This document shows positions 20,853-28,696 of a DNA stretch of 32,413 nucleotides, piece by piece (positions within the stretch are counted from its first letter, which is position 1; every line of letters starts with the position of its first letter). The stretch lies in contig JBDTNL010000040.1 of assembly GCA_039933785.1 (NCBI GenBank), forward strand, positions 1 through 32,413. Direction: 5' to 3'. The notes below the pieces were generated by a model. That model was not told the DNA's origin. It made no database searches and saw nothing but the letters and a program-made list of their open reading frames with translations. The DNA is from JBDTNL01 sp039933785. GTDB taxonomy: Bacteria > Acidobacteriota > Thermoanaerobaculia > Multivoradales > JAGPDF01. The position numbers and the translations under genes are program-made.

Positions 20853-22139
20853 TCAGGCCTCGAGCCAGCGATCCAAGTCCGACCAGAATCGCGGGTACGA
20901 CTTGGCAACCACCTCGGGCTGCGAGATGCGAACGCCCGGCCGCCGGATGCCGACCAGGGCGAAGGCCATCGCGATGCGGTGATCCCCGCGCGGATCGATG
21001 AGCACCGTGTCGCCCGGCGGCGTCCGGTCCGCCCAGACGCCTCGAATCGACAGTCCATCCCGGCGCTCATCGACCGGCACGCCGAGCGCGCGCAGGCCAT
21101 CGGCCATCGCGCTCAGGCGGTCGCTCTCCTTGATCCGCAAGTGCGCCACGTTGCGGATCTCGGTCGTGCCGCGCGCGAAAGGAGCCAGGGCAGCCAGGGT
21201 CGGCACTTGATCGGGCATCGCCGAGAGATCGGTATCGATCCCCGCCAACTCGCCGCGCCGCACGATCACCCCGCCGTCGCCGGTCTCTACCACCGCCCCC
21301 ATCGTGCGCAGAACGCCGAGGAACCCGCGATCTCCCTGCCGCGAGTTCGAGCCCACACCGCGAATCGCGATCTCTCCCGCCAGGGCCGCCGCGGCCGCGG
21401 GATAGCAGGCGGCCGACCAATCGCCTTCGACCGCGACACGGTCCTGGCCCAGATCGGCCGCAGGCGAAACTCTCCAAACCGGCCCCGAGTTTTCGACCTG
21501 CCCGCCGAATACCGCGATCGCCTCACGGGTCAAGTCGACATACGGCTCCGAGGTGAGGGCCGAGAGCTCGAGCTCCGTGGGCGACAGCGCGCGCAGTCCG
21601 GCCATCAGGATCGCCGACAGATACTGACTCGACTCTCCGGCATCGAGACGGCTTCGGCCGCCCTCGAACGAACCGCCGTGAATGCGCAAAGGAGCATGTC
21701 CCGCAAGGCCGAGGCTCTCGATGCGAGCTCCGAGCTGGCTCATCGCCTCGAGCAACGGCCCGACCGGCCGCTCGCGCAGGCGCGCCACTCCATCCAAGAC
21801 CCACTCGCCCGGAAGCGTTGCCAGAGTCGCGACCAGGAACCTGAACATCGTCCCGGCATTCCCACAGAGAATCTCCGCCCGCGCCGGAAGTACTCCCGGA
21901 GTAAGCCGCCAGTTGTCGTCGCCGATCTCGACCGACCATCCCAGACTCTCGAGAGCGGCGCGGAAAAGCAGTGTGTCCTCGGCCTCCAACGGATGCTCGA
22001 CCACGATCGGGCGTCCGGCGAGCAGCGCCAAGTTCAAGACGCGATGCGTGGCGCTCTTCGACCCCGGCGGGCGGGCCTCGCCGTGCACCCACCGGCCGGC
22101 GGGAATCGTGCGCGGTTCCATGGCCACTTCAGTCGACAT
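20853..22139 (-). CDS. aroA: 3-phosphoshikimate 1-carboxyvinyltransferase (EPSP synthase)
   Basis: AroA joins phosphoenolpyruvate to shikimate 3-phosphate, step six of the shikimate pathway. Motifs are PPGSKSATHR (24-33; the more usual residue before R is N), CGNAGTMFRFL for the PEP-binding loop (E. coli LGNAGTAMRPL), LDAGESSQYLSAILMAG, RIKESDRLSAMADGL and DPRGDHRIAMAFALVG. At 428 residues its length is normal. The variant loop residues after GNAGT (M, F and F where E. coli has A, M and P) fall in the region that affects glyphosate sensitivity; this is noted, not interpreted. ATG at 22139 overlaps the MBL gene by 11 bases; ATG at 22121, giving MEPRTIPAG, would avoid overlap and fits E. coli length. 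Either is possible. Confidence 0.95.
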   Translation of the reverse strand: MSTEVAMEPRTIPAGRWVHGEARPPGSKSATHRVLNLALLAGRPIVVEHPLEAEDTLLFRAALESLGWSVEIGDDNWRLTPGVLPARAEILCGNAGTMFRFLVATLATLPGEWVLDGVARLRERPVGPLLEAMSQLGARIESLGLAGHAPLRIHGGSFEGGRSRLDAGESSQYLSAILMAGLRALSPTELELSALTSEPYVDLTREAIAVFGGQVENSGPVWRVSPAADLGQDRVAVEGDWSAACYPAAAAALAGEIAIRGVGSNSRQGDRGFLGVLRTMGAVVETGDGGVIVRRGELAGIDTDLSAMPDQVPTLAALAPFARGTTEIRNVAHLRIKESDRLSAMADGLRALGVPVDERRDGLSIRGVWADRTPPGDTVLIDPRGDHRIAMAFALVGIRRPGVRISQPEVVAKSYPRFWSDLDRWLEA

Positions 22140-22890
22140 CGAAGATCAGTCCGTCGTAGCCGATCTCGACGCCCGCCGGCAGCCGGGCAGAGGCCTCGGC
22201 GTGCTCCACCTCGTGCGCGATGTGGGTGAGAATCGTGCGCCGCGGCGTGAGATCGGCGACGACCGCGAGCGCCTCGTCGATCGAGAAGTGCGTCGGATGC
22301 GAGCGATAGCGCAACGCGTCCAGGATCAACACGTCGAGCCCGCGCAACCGCGCCATGCTCTCCGGCGGGATGCTGTTGCAATCCGTCACATACGCGAAGC
22401 CGCCGCTCCTGTAGCCCAGCACCGGCAGGTCGCCGTGCAACACCGGAATCGGTTCGAACGTCGCGCCGGCGGCGGTGAACGCCTGGTTGACCTCGACGAG
22501 ATCGAGCTTGGGCTTGCCGCCGCCCTCCTGGCCGTCCTCGAAGATGTAGGCGAACATCCTGCGCAGGGCGCCCAACGTGGAGGCCGAGCCATAGCAGGCG
22601 ATCGGCGCGCGCTGGCGGAAGTTGAAGATCCGCAGGTCGTCGAGACCGAAGACGTGGTCGGCATGGGCGTGCGTGAACAGGACCGCGTCCACCTGCGGTA
22701 CGCCAAATCGCAACGCTTGCTCGCGAAAGTCGGTCGGAGTATCGACCAGCACCACCCCACCGGCGACCTCGATCTTCAGCCCCGGTCGCAGCCGCCGGTT
22801 GCGCGGATCGGTCGACCTGCAGACGGCGCAAGTGCAGCCGATGACCGGCACGCCGGTCGAGGTGCCGCTGCCGAGCATGGTGACGCGCAT
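22129..22890 (-). CDS. PhnP-like metallo-beta-lactamase-fold hydrolase
   Basis: The 253-residue protein is an MBL-fold phosphodiesterase. It begins MRVTMLGSGTSTGVPVIGC with the C19/C21/C24 cluster (GCTCAVC) seen in PhnP and relatives, carries the metal site HAHADH (74-79), an intact LDALRYRSHPTHFSIDEALAV and a C-terminal TILTHIAHE. PhnP proper hydrolyses cyclic ribose phosphates in phosphonate use; no phn gene is nearby, so a generic cyclic-nucleotide or RNA phosphodiesterase role is equally likely. The ATG is at 22890-22888, 22 bases after lpxH, and the stop overlaps aroA. Confidence 0.87.
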   Translation of the reverse strand: MRVTMLGSGTSTGVPVIGCTCAVCRSTDPRNRRLRPGLKIEVAGGVVLVDTPTDFREQALRFGVPQVDAVLFTHAHADHVFGLDDLRIFNFRQRAPIACYGSASTLGALRRMFAYIFEDGQEGGGKPKLDLVEVNQAFTAAGATFEPIPVLHGDLPVLGYRSGGFAYVTDCNSIPPESMARLRGLDVLILDALRYRSHPTHFSIDEALAVVADLTPRRTILTHIAHEVEHAEASARLPAGVEIGYDGLIFDVD

Positions 22891-22912
22891 GGTAGCCGCG
22901 AATTCTACCCGT

Positions 22913-23590
22913 TCAGCGGAACCACTCGACCCGCCGGCTGGAGAACCAGGCCTCGAGCAGGCGCACGCGCCCGCTGGGCACGTGCCAAAGGCGTGGCTCG
23001 TGGAAGTGGCCGAGCACCACTTCGTCAAAGCCCTCGCGCAAGCGGCGATCGGCGTAGGCGCGGATGGCGTTTTCGGGGATCGCGGCACGGTGTTTGAAAT
23101 TGGTCTGTGCGAGCTTCTGTTCGGTGCCGTGCACCAGGCGGTGAGCCAGGGAGCGCGGCAGGTTGCGAACCAGCAGGCGGATGGGCGCGCTCTTCGAGAG
23201 CCAGCGCCAGAACAGGTACTGGCGGTCGCGGTCGTTGAGACCATCGCCGTGCACCGCGAGGACTCGGCCGGATGGAGTTGCAAAGGAGGTCTCGGAGAGG
23301 ACCGCATCGAACGCGTCGGCGTAGATGCTACCCGCGATGTAGAAGTCGCGGTTGCCCTCGATGTACTCGATGCGCAGGCCGCCCTGCCGCAAGCGGCGCA
23401 GCGCGTCGACGACGGTCGCGATCTCGGGGGTCTCGAAGCGCGGGTAGCCGACCCAGACGTGAAAGATGTCACCGAGCAGCACGAGCCGCTGGCAACCCTG
23501 GCCCGGCAGAGCCTCGAGTTGCTCGATGAAGGGGCCGTGCGGGCCTCCGGGACCTCCGAGATGGGCGTCGGCGATCAGGGCGACTGCCAT
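22913..23590 (-). CDS. lpxH: UDP-2,3-diacylglucosamine diphosphatase (LpxH-like)
   Basis: A calcineurin-like metallophosphoesterase of 225 residues that, as LpxH, hydrolyses UDP-2,3-diacylglucosamine to lipid X in lipid A synthesis at the inner face of the inner membrane. The metal ligands fit: D8/H10 (ADAHLG), D41 (LLGDIFHVW), N80 in EGNRDFYIAG (LpxH has GNRDF where other phosphoesterases have GNHD), H114 (VHGDGLN), and H195/H197 (LGHFHEP). The C-terminus lacks long extensions. It lies in an operon with plsC, another membrane-lipid gene. Functional identity with LpxH is inferred; LpxH2-type paralogues look similar. Confidence 0.83.
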   Translation of the reverse strand: MAVALIADAHLGGPGGPHGPFIEQLEALPGQGCQRLVLLGDIFHVWVGYPRFETPEIATVVDALRRLRQGGLRIEYIEGNRDFYIAGSIYADAFDAVLSETSFATPSGRVLAVHGDGLNDRDRQYLFWRWLSKSAPIRLLVRNLPRSLAHRLVHGTEQKLAQTNFKHRAAIPENAIRAYADRRLREGFDEVVLGHFHEPRLWHVPSGRVRLLEAWFSSRRVEWFR

Positions 23591-23610
23591 TGGAAGCCCG
23601 GCGGCCGCGG

Positions 23611-24693
23611 CTAGACGATCGACAGCTTCGGACGCTCGGCGGTGGTCCGGGCGACTTGCTCGATGACCGACTTGGCGAGGCGTTCGAAGGCCTCGGCATG
23701 CGGCCCTTCGCGCTCGGCCACGACGATCGGAATGCCGGCATCGCCGCCCTCGACGATCGCCGGGTCGAGCGGGATGGCGCCGAGGAATTCGATCCCCAGC
23801 GCCCTTGCGGTGCGCTCGCCGCCGCCGCGCTTGAAGATGTCGGTCACGGTACCGCAGTGCGGGCAGGCGAAGCTCGACATGTTCTCGACCAGACCGAGCA
23901 CCGCGACGTTCACCTTGCGAAACATCGCCAATCCCTTACGGGCATCGATTAGCGCCACGTCCTGCGGCGTGGTGACGATGACGGCGCCCGCCAGGGCCAC
24001 CTTTTGCGTTACCGTGAGCTGCGCATCGCCGGTGCCCGGCGGCATGTCCAGGATGAGGTACTCGAGCTCGCCCCATTCGACGTCGCCAAGCATCTGCTCG
24101 ATCGCCTTCATCACCATCGGCCCGCGCCAGATCACCGGCTGGTCGGCGTCGACGATGAAGCCGAGCGACATCACCTTCACGCCGTAGCGATCGAACGGCA
24201 GCACCCGGTTGCCCATCAGCCGCGGCTTGTCGGTGATACCGAACATCATCGGCACCGACGGGCCATAGATGTCGATGTCGAGAATCCCCACGCTGTGCCC
24301 GAGCTGCGCCAGTTTGACCGCCAGATTCGCCGCCACGGTCGACTTGCCGACGCCGCCCTTGCCGCTCGCGACTGCCACCATGTGCCGCACGCCGGGAGCC
24401 AATGCCGGAGCCTGGACCACCGCGCGATGCGGAGTTTCGGGCGGCGCTTTGACGTTCATGGTCACATCGGCGCCGGCAAGGCCCGGAATCGCCACCACCG
24501 CACGTTCCACTTCTTCACGCACGCGGTCCGCGGCGCCGGGATTCTGGGTCTGCATGACCAACTCGACGGCGGCGCGATCGCCGGTGACTGCCACGCGCTG
24601 AACGAATCCGAACGAGACGATGTCCCGGCTCATCCCCGGGAAGCGCACCGCCTTCAAAGCATCCCAAACCTGGTTTTCGAGTTCATTCGCCAT
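23611..24693 (-). CDS. mrp: Fe-S cluster carrier ATPase Mrp/ApbC with MIP18 domain
   Basis: The 360-residue protein has an N-terminal MIP18 (DUF59) domain (about 1-82, VWDALKAVRFPGMSRDIVSFGF) and a ParA/MinD-like P-loop ATPase with GKGGVGKST (111-119), LDIDIYGPSVPMMFG, LILDMPPGTGD and TTPQDVALIDARKG. The cluster-binding C277xxC280 (ENMSSFACPHCG) is intact. Mrp/ApbC proteins transfer [4Fe-4S] clusters to client enzymes. The ATG at 24693-24691 overlaps the end of plsC by 11 bases, and lpxH follows after 20 bases. Confidence 0.95.
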   Translation of the reverse strand: MANELENQVWDALKAVRFPGMSRDIVSFGFVQRVAVTGDRAAVELVMQTQNPGAADRVREEVERAVVAIPGLAGADVTMNVKAPPETPHRAVVQAPALAPGVRHMVAVASGKGGVGKSTVAANLAVKLAQLGHSVGILDIDIYGPSVPMMFGITDKPRLMGNRVLPFDRYGVKVMSLGFIVDADQPVIWRGPMVMKAIEQMLGDVEWGELEYLILDMPPGTGDAQLTVTQKVALAGAVIVTTPQDVALIDARKGLAMFRKVNVAVLGLVENMSSFACPHCGTVTDIFKRGGGERTARALGIEFLGAIPLDPAIVEGGDAGIPIVVAEREGPHAEAFERLAKSVIEQVARTTAERPKLSIV

Positions 24694-25468
24694 GGCTTGG
24701 CAATGCTATCGCAGGCGCTTGCTCAGAAATGGCTGCCGAAACGGCCGTGGGGACGCGTGCCAGCGCGGCGACTTTGTCGCGTACCAAGGCATCGAGCTCG
24801 CGGCGGCGCCGCAGGTCGAACTCGGCCATCGGAATCGGCGCGCCGTAGCGCACGTGGACCGTGCCGGGGTGAATCAGGAAGCTCTTCTTGCCTTGGATTC
24901 CGAGCGTGCCCTCGATGCCTACGGGAACGATCGGCAGGCCGCTCTTGAGCGCCAACAGGAAACCGCCGCGCTGAAAGGGCAACAATTGACCGTCGAGCGA
25001 GCGCGTCTCTTCAGGAAACAGCAGGACCGAGGTCCCGGCCTGCAGCCGCGAGACCGCCGCGTCGAAGGCCTCCTTGGCGCGGCTTCGATTCTCTCGGTCG
25101 ACCGGAATGAAGCCGCCGGCGGCGATCGCCCAGCCAAAGAGTGGAATACGAAACAGGCTCTGCTTGGCCATGAACCGGGTCTGCCCGGGCAGTGTGGAGA
25201 GCAGCACTGGAATGTCGAACAGGCTCTGGTGATTCGCCATGTAGATGCAGTGCGCCGCTTGATTCACGCGATCGAACGCCGGGTCGAATTCGATCTTCAC
25301 GCGCACGAAACAGAAGAATAGGAGCACCTTCGCCCAGGCCTGCGCCAGCATGAACGTGACGTTGCCGCGCGGCGGAACGAAGCCGAAAAGGAACGAGGGG
25401 ATCGCGAACAGGAACGTGAAGACAACGATGCCGAGGTTCCCGATCAGCGTCGCCAGCAGGGTGAGCAC
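24683..25468 (-). CDS. plsC: 1-acyl-sn-glycerol-3-phosphate acyltransferase
   Basis: PlsC acylates lysophosphatidate to phosphatidate at the inner membrane. The protein has an N-terminal membrane helix (about 2-30), the catalytic HX4D (H80...D85, NHQSLFD), FMAKQSLFRIPLFGW, RENRSRAKEAF, the glycerol-phosphate contact FPEETRS (151-157) and VPVGIEGT, which are motifs I-IV of the family. GTG at 25468 (261 aa) gives a standard start; GTG at 25510 would add 14 non-conserved residues. It is the first gene of the ten-gene minus unit and is divergent from the small membrane protein gene. The 87-base gap holds a 17-base palindrome. Confidence 0.92.
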   Translation of the reverse strand: MLTLLATLIGNLGIVVFTFLFAIPSFLFGFVPPRGNVTFMLAQAWAKVLLFFCFVRVKIEFDPAFDRVNQAAHCIYMANHQSLFDIPVLLSTLPGQTRFMAKQSLFRIPLFGWAIAAGGFIPVDRENRSRAKEAFDAAVSRLQAGTSVLLFPEETRSLDGQLLPFQRGGFLLALKSGLPIVPVGIEGTLGIQGKKSFLIHPGTVHVRYGAPIPMAEFDLRRRRELDALVRDKVAALARVPTAVSAAISEQAPAIALPSHGE

Positions 25469-25538
25469 GGCACATTCTGTACCGCGGCCGTCTCCTCGGC
25501 AACGCGGCACTCCAACGTCATCGCCGGGATTCGCTCGG

Positions 25539-25555
25539 GGTAGGATTCACCTACC
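25539..25555. promoter_or_regulatory. 17-base palindrome between plsC and the membrane-protein gene
   Basis: GGTAGG (25539-25544), loop ATTCA, CCTACC (25550-25555) is a perfect 6-base-arm inverted repeat ending exactly one base before the GTG start of the plus-strand gene. It could be an operator for a divergent pair. It could also be an RNA hairpin that hides the only SD-like AGGA (25542-25545) and so limits translation. No family assignment. Confidence 0.35.
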
Positions 25556-25963
25556 GTGCCCGTGGCGCCTCCCGGACTTCGTCGGTTCTTCCTGCTTCGG
25601 CTGCTCCGTTGGGGGCTCCTGGTCGGAGCGCTGTACGACCTTTCGTTCGCAACCCTGATGGCCGTCGCGCCGCGGATTCCCGCCAGCTGGTTCCACGTTC
25701 CGCTGCCTGGCGAGGCCTTTTATCTCTGGCTTTGTGCGGTGCTGCTCGCTGGGATGGCGCTGATGTATCTGCTGGCGGCGCACGACCCTCATCGCTACAG
25801 CGGCAACATCGTGGTCGCGATCCTGGCGCGGAGCATGGGGTTTGTCGCCCTCGGTTGGGCTGCGTATGGACGTCCAGAACTTGCCGGCCTGTGGATCGTG
25901 GCGTTCGCGGATCTCGGCTTCGCGGCCGTTCATGCCGTGAGCTACCTACCGCTCAGGGAGTGA
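25556..25963 (+). CDS. Small integral membrane protein, function unknown
   Basis: A 135-residue protein with about four hydrophobic segments (roughly 17-38, 53-74, 83-102, 108-128) joined by short loops, including LMAVAPRIPASWFHVPLPGE and a final VHAVSYLPLRE. I do not recognise a family with confidence; the layout resembles small DoxX-like or DUF membrane proteins. GTG at 25556 is used; a second in-frame GTG at 25562 is possible. AGGA lies about 10 bases upstream but inside a palindrome arm. It directly precedes mlaE and its stop codon lies 3 bases before the proposed mlaE CTG, so the two are likely co-transcribed. Confidence 0.65.
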   Translation: MPVAPPGLRRFFLLRLLRWGLLVGALYDLSFATLMAVAPRIPASWFHVPLPGEAFYLWLCAVLLAGMALMYLLAAHDPHRYSGNIVVAILARSMGFVALGWAAYGRPELAGLWIVAFADLGFAAVHAVSYLPLRE

Positions 25964-25969
25964 TCTCTG
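25955..25969 (+). promoter_or_regulatory. Ribosome binding site and CTG start of mlaE
   Basis: AGGGAG (25955-25960) is followed by TGATCT, which includes the upstream gene's TGA, and then CTG (25967-25969). The spacing of 6 bases is ideal. In this frame no ATG, GTG or TTG occurs between the stop at 25961 and the ATG at 26066, and the latter has no purine-rich site before it. The sequence therefore favours a CTG start. Confidence 0.65.
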
Positions 25970-26746
25970 GCCTCCGATTTCATCGCTGGGCTCATCGCCC
26001 GCTCGATCGCGTTTGCGGCTCGCTGCGGTGGCATCGCACTGCTTACTGGGCGGGCCTTTCGCGCCATGTTCAAGCGGCCTTTCGAGGGCCATCGGGTCCT
26101 GGTCGAGATGGAACAGATCGGGGTCCGCTCGCTGGGTGTCGCCGCCGTCACGACGCTCTTCACCGGCATGGTTATGGCGCTCCAGACCGCGTTCAGCCTG
26201 CCGGCCTTGGGGGTCAAGTACTACATCGGCGCCGTGGTCTCGAAGTCGCTGGTGCGCGAGCTCGGGCCGGTGCTCGCGGCGCTCATCGTGGGCGGCCGCG
26301 TGGGAGCCGGCATGACCGCGGAGCTGGGCTCGATGAAAGTCACCGAGCAGATCGATGCCCTGCGTTCGATGTCGGCCGATCCGGTCAAGAAGCTGGTGGC
26401 GCCCAAACTGTTGGCCAGCCTGGTGATGATTCCCGCCCTGACCGTGCTCGGCGATGCCATCGGCGTCTTCGGCGGGCTCATCGTCGGCGTATTCCAGCTC
26501 GACCTCACGGCTCGTTTCTATATGAATGACGTGATCTCGGCGCTCAACCTCGAAGACGTGGCGAGCGGCATCGGCAAGTCGTTCTTCTTCGCCCTCTTTA
26601 TCGCCATGATCGGTTGCTACAATGGACTCAACGTCAAGGGCGGTGCGGATGGCGTGGGACGGGCCACGACCGACACGGTGGTCCAGGCGTCGATCCTCAT
26701 CCTGGTCTCCGATTTCTTCCTGACCAAGCTGTTCTACCTGCTATGA
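25967..26746 (+). CDS. mlaE: Phospholipid ABC transporter permease MlaE, probable CTG start
   Basis: MlaE is the inner-membrane permease of the Mla system, which moves phospholipids between the two membranes with MlaF and MlaD. From CTG 25967 the product is 259 residues, the normal size, with an N-terminal amphipathic/membrane segment (ASDFIAGLIARSIAFAARCG), the conserved IGVRSLGVAAVTTLFTGMVMALQ, ELGPVLAALIVGGRVGAGMTAELGSMKVTEQIDAL, and five hydrophobic spans. Starting at the first ATG (26066) would delete 33 residues of conserved N-terminus. The TGA overlaps the mlaF ATG (ATGA). Confidence 0.9.
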   Translation: MASDFIAGLIARSIAFAARCGGIALLTGRAFRAMFKRPFEGHRVLVEMEQIGVRSLGVAAVTTLFTGMVMALQTAFSLPALGVKYYIGAVVSKSLVRELGPVLAALIVGGRVGAGMTAELGSMKVTEQIDALRSMSADPVKKLVAPKLLASLVMIPALTVLGDAIGVFGGLIVGVFQLDLTARFYMNDVISALNLEDVASGIGKSFFFALFIAMIGCYNGLNVKGGADGVGRATTDTVVQASILILVSDFFLTKLFYLL

Positions 26747-27513
26747 GCGATCCTCTCTTCACCGTCCGCGGCCTTTCCAAGGCATATGCCGGCCGAACCG
26801 TTCTGCGCGACCTCTCGTTCGACATCGAGCGCGGCGAGTGTCTCGTGGTCATGGGTCGTTCGGGCACCGGGAAGAGCGTCTTCCTGCGCCACCTCAACGG
26901 TCTCGAGCGCCCGGATTCCGGCAGCGTGACCTTCGATGGTCACGAGATTTCCTCGCTGTCCGAACGCGAGCTCGCGCCGTTGCGCATCCGCATCGCGATG
27001 CTCTTCCAGGGCGGCGCCCTGTTCGATTCCATGACGGTGTTCGACAATGTCGCCTTTCCCCTGCGCGAACACGAGCACCTTGACCGCGCGGAGCTCGAGA
27101 AGCGCGTGCGCGACGAGCTCCAGAACGTCGGGCTCAAGGGCATCGAGGCGCGCATGCCGGCCGAGCTCTCCGGCGGGATGAAGAAACGAGTCGCCCTGGC
27201 GCGCTCGCTGGTCCTGCCGCCCGAAGCCGTGCTCTTCGACGAGCCCACCACGGGCCTCGATCCGGTGAGCTCCGCGAGCATCGGGCGGCTCATCCACGAC
27301 ACCCAACAGAAGCGGGGCGTCACCTCGATCGTGGTGACCCACGACATTCCGCTGGCGCGTCAGGTGGGCACCCGCGTGGCCCTGCTGGATGAGGGCAAGC
27401 TGCGCTTCATCGGCAGCTGGGCCGAGGTCGAGGCATCCAAGGACGAGGTGCTGGCTGACTTCGTGGCCGGACGCGCCCCGGAGTCTGAAGAGGAGGAATT
27501 CGTCCATGCCTAG
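26743..27513 (+). CDS. mlaF: Phospholipid ABC transporter ATP-binding protein MlaF
   Basis: Cytoplasmic ATPase of the Mla lipid transporter, 256 residues. It has Walker A GRSGTGKS (38-45), the Q-loop MLFQGGALFDSMTVFDNVAFPL that marks the MlaF branch, signature LSGGMKKR, Walker B AVLFDEPTTGLDP and the switch histidine VVTHD. ATG at 26743 overlaps the mlaE stop as ATGA, and its own stop overlaps mlaD by 8 bases. It ends in an acidic EEEEF tail. Confidence 0.95.
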   Translation: MSDPLFTVRGLSKAYAGRTVLRDLSFDIERGECLVVMGRSGTGKSVFLRHLNGLERPDSGSVTFDGHEISSLSERELAPLRIRIAMLFQGGALFDSMTVFDNVAFPLREHEHLDRAELEKRVRDELQNVGLKGIEARMPAELSGGMKKRVALARSLVLPPEAVLFDEPTTGLDPVSSASIGRLIHDTQQKRGVTSIVVTHDIPLARQVGTRVALLDEGKLRFIGSWAEVEASKDEVLADFVAGRAPESEEEEFVHA

Positions 27514-28681
27514 CGGTCGTGAGCTGCGCGTCGGTCTCCTGGTGTTGATGTCCCTGGCCGTGCTCGCCTCGGCGGCCTTCTTCATCGGCAAGGATGATCG
27601 TTTGTTCGGTCGCAAGGCGCGCTATTCCGTGCGCTTCGACGGGGTCTCCGGCTTGTCGATCGGCAATCCGGTCCAGCTGAACGGCGTTCGGGTCGGAAGG
27701 GTCTCGGACATCGAGTTGCCGGAGGACATGGGGGAACACCAGATCACGGTCTGGGTGGCGATCGATCGCCGCTATTCGCAACGCGTGCGCGCCGATTCGA
27801 CGGCGAAAATCCGCACCCTGGGCCTGCTGGGCGACAAGTACATCGAGGTCAACTCCGGCTCGCCCGAATTCCCCGAGATCCCCCTCCGCGGCGAGATCCC
27901 CACCGCGCCCACCACCAGCATGGACCAGCTGATCTCGTCGGGAGAGGACGTGGTGGTGAACGTGGTGTCGATCTCGCACTCCCTCGCCAGCGTGCTCGAA
28001 CGGCTCGACAAGGGCCAGGGGCTGATCGGCAAGCTCACCATGGATTCGCCCGATAGCGAGCGCTTGAAGGGCGAGATCGACGACTCCTTGGGGTCGATCT
28101 CTCGCCTGATGAAGCAGATCGAAAACTCGGAAGGCCCGCTCGGCCGGGTGATCCGCGACAAGGCCATGGGCGACAAGCTGGTGAGCACCATCGACCGGCT
28201 CGACAGCATGGTGGGCAAGCTCGACAGCGGCCGCGGCCTCGCGCCGGCCCTGCTCGACGATCCCGCCACGCGCGACAAGGCGCTTCTCGCGCTCGACAAT
28301 CTTTCCGGCGCCGCACAGCAGCTCGGCGCGCTGGCCAAGGACGTGCGAGAGGGCGATGGGCTGCTGCCGCAACTTCTCCACGACAAGGAATATGGCCTGC
28401 AGCTGAGCGGCGAAATCCGCACCTTGATCGAGAAGCTCAACCTCATCGCCACCCGGATCGACAGCGGCGACGGCACGGTCGGCAAGCTGATCAACGATCC
28501 GCAAATCTACGACGCGGTGAACGACATCGTGGTCGGCGTCAACGACAGCAAACTGCTGCGCTGGCTGATCCGCAACCGGCAGAAGGCCGGCATCCGGCAT
28601 CGCTACGACGAGTCTCGCAAACACCCCTCCGAGCCGACGCCTGAAACCACGCCGGCTGCTCCACCGCCGCAACCCAGGTAG
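27506..28681 (+). CDS. mlaD: MCE-domain lipid-binding protein MlaD
   Basis: MlaD is a membrane-anchored, periplasmic hexamer that channels phospholipid. The 391-residue protein has one N-terminal membrane helix (about 9-28), an MCE domain (about 38-120, YSVRFDGVSGLSIGNPVQLNGVRVGRVSDI and LGLLGDKYIEV) and a long helical region from 130 to 350 with repeated heptad-like segments, such as LERLDKGQGLIGKL, LDSGRGLAPALL and LIEKLNLIATRI, each followed by 'GTVGKLINDP'-type loops. It ends in a proline-rich tail. E. coli MlaD is about 180 residues, so the extension is large, though long MCE tails occur in other phyla. AGGAGG precedes the ATG by 9 bases. MlaB and MlaC are absent here. Confidence 0.9.
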   Translation: MPSGRELRVGLLVLMSLAVLASAAFFIGKDDRLFGRKARYSVRFDGVSGLSIGNPVQLNGVRVGRVSDIELPEDMGEHQITVWVAIDRRYSQRVRADSTAKIRTLGLLGDKYIEVNSGSPEFPEIPLRGEIPTAPTTSMDQLISSGEDVVVNVVSISHSLASVLERLDKGQGLIGKLTMDSPDSERLKGEIDDSLGSISRLMKQIENSEGPLGRVIRDKAMGDKLVSTIDRLDSMVGKLDSGRGLAPALLDDPATRDKALLALDNLSGAAQQLGALAKDVREGDGLLPQLLHDKEYGLQLSGEIRTLIEKLNLIATRIDSGDGTVGKLINDPQIYDAVNDIVVGVNDSKLLRWLIRNRQKAGIRHRYDESRKHPSEPTPETTPAAPPPQPR

Positions 28682-28696
28682 AATTCGTCTCCGTCC

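Noticed and set aside
20853..22139. AroA loop change (GNAGTMFRF) as a glyphosate-resistance trait
   Set aside because: Residues differ from E. coli in the relevant loop, but similar variation exists in natural enzymes; without kinetic data this is not a supported claim.
24698..24713. Sigma-54-like element TGGCAATGCTATCGCA (GG-N10-GC) on the plus strand
   Set aside because: It would transcribe antisense to plsC and leads to no plus-strand gene nearby; chance match.
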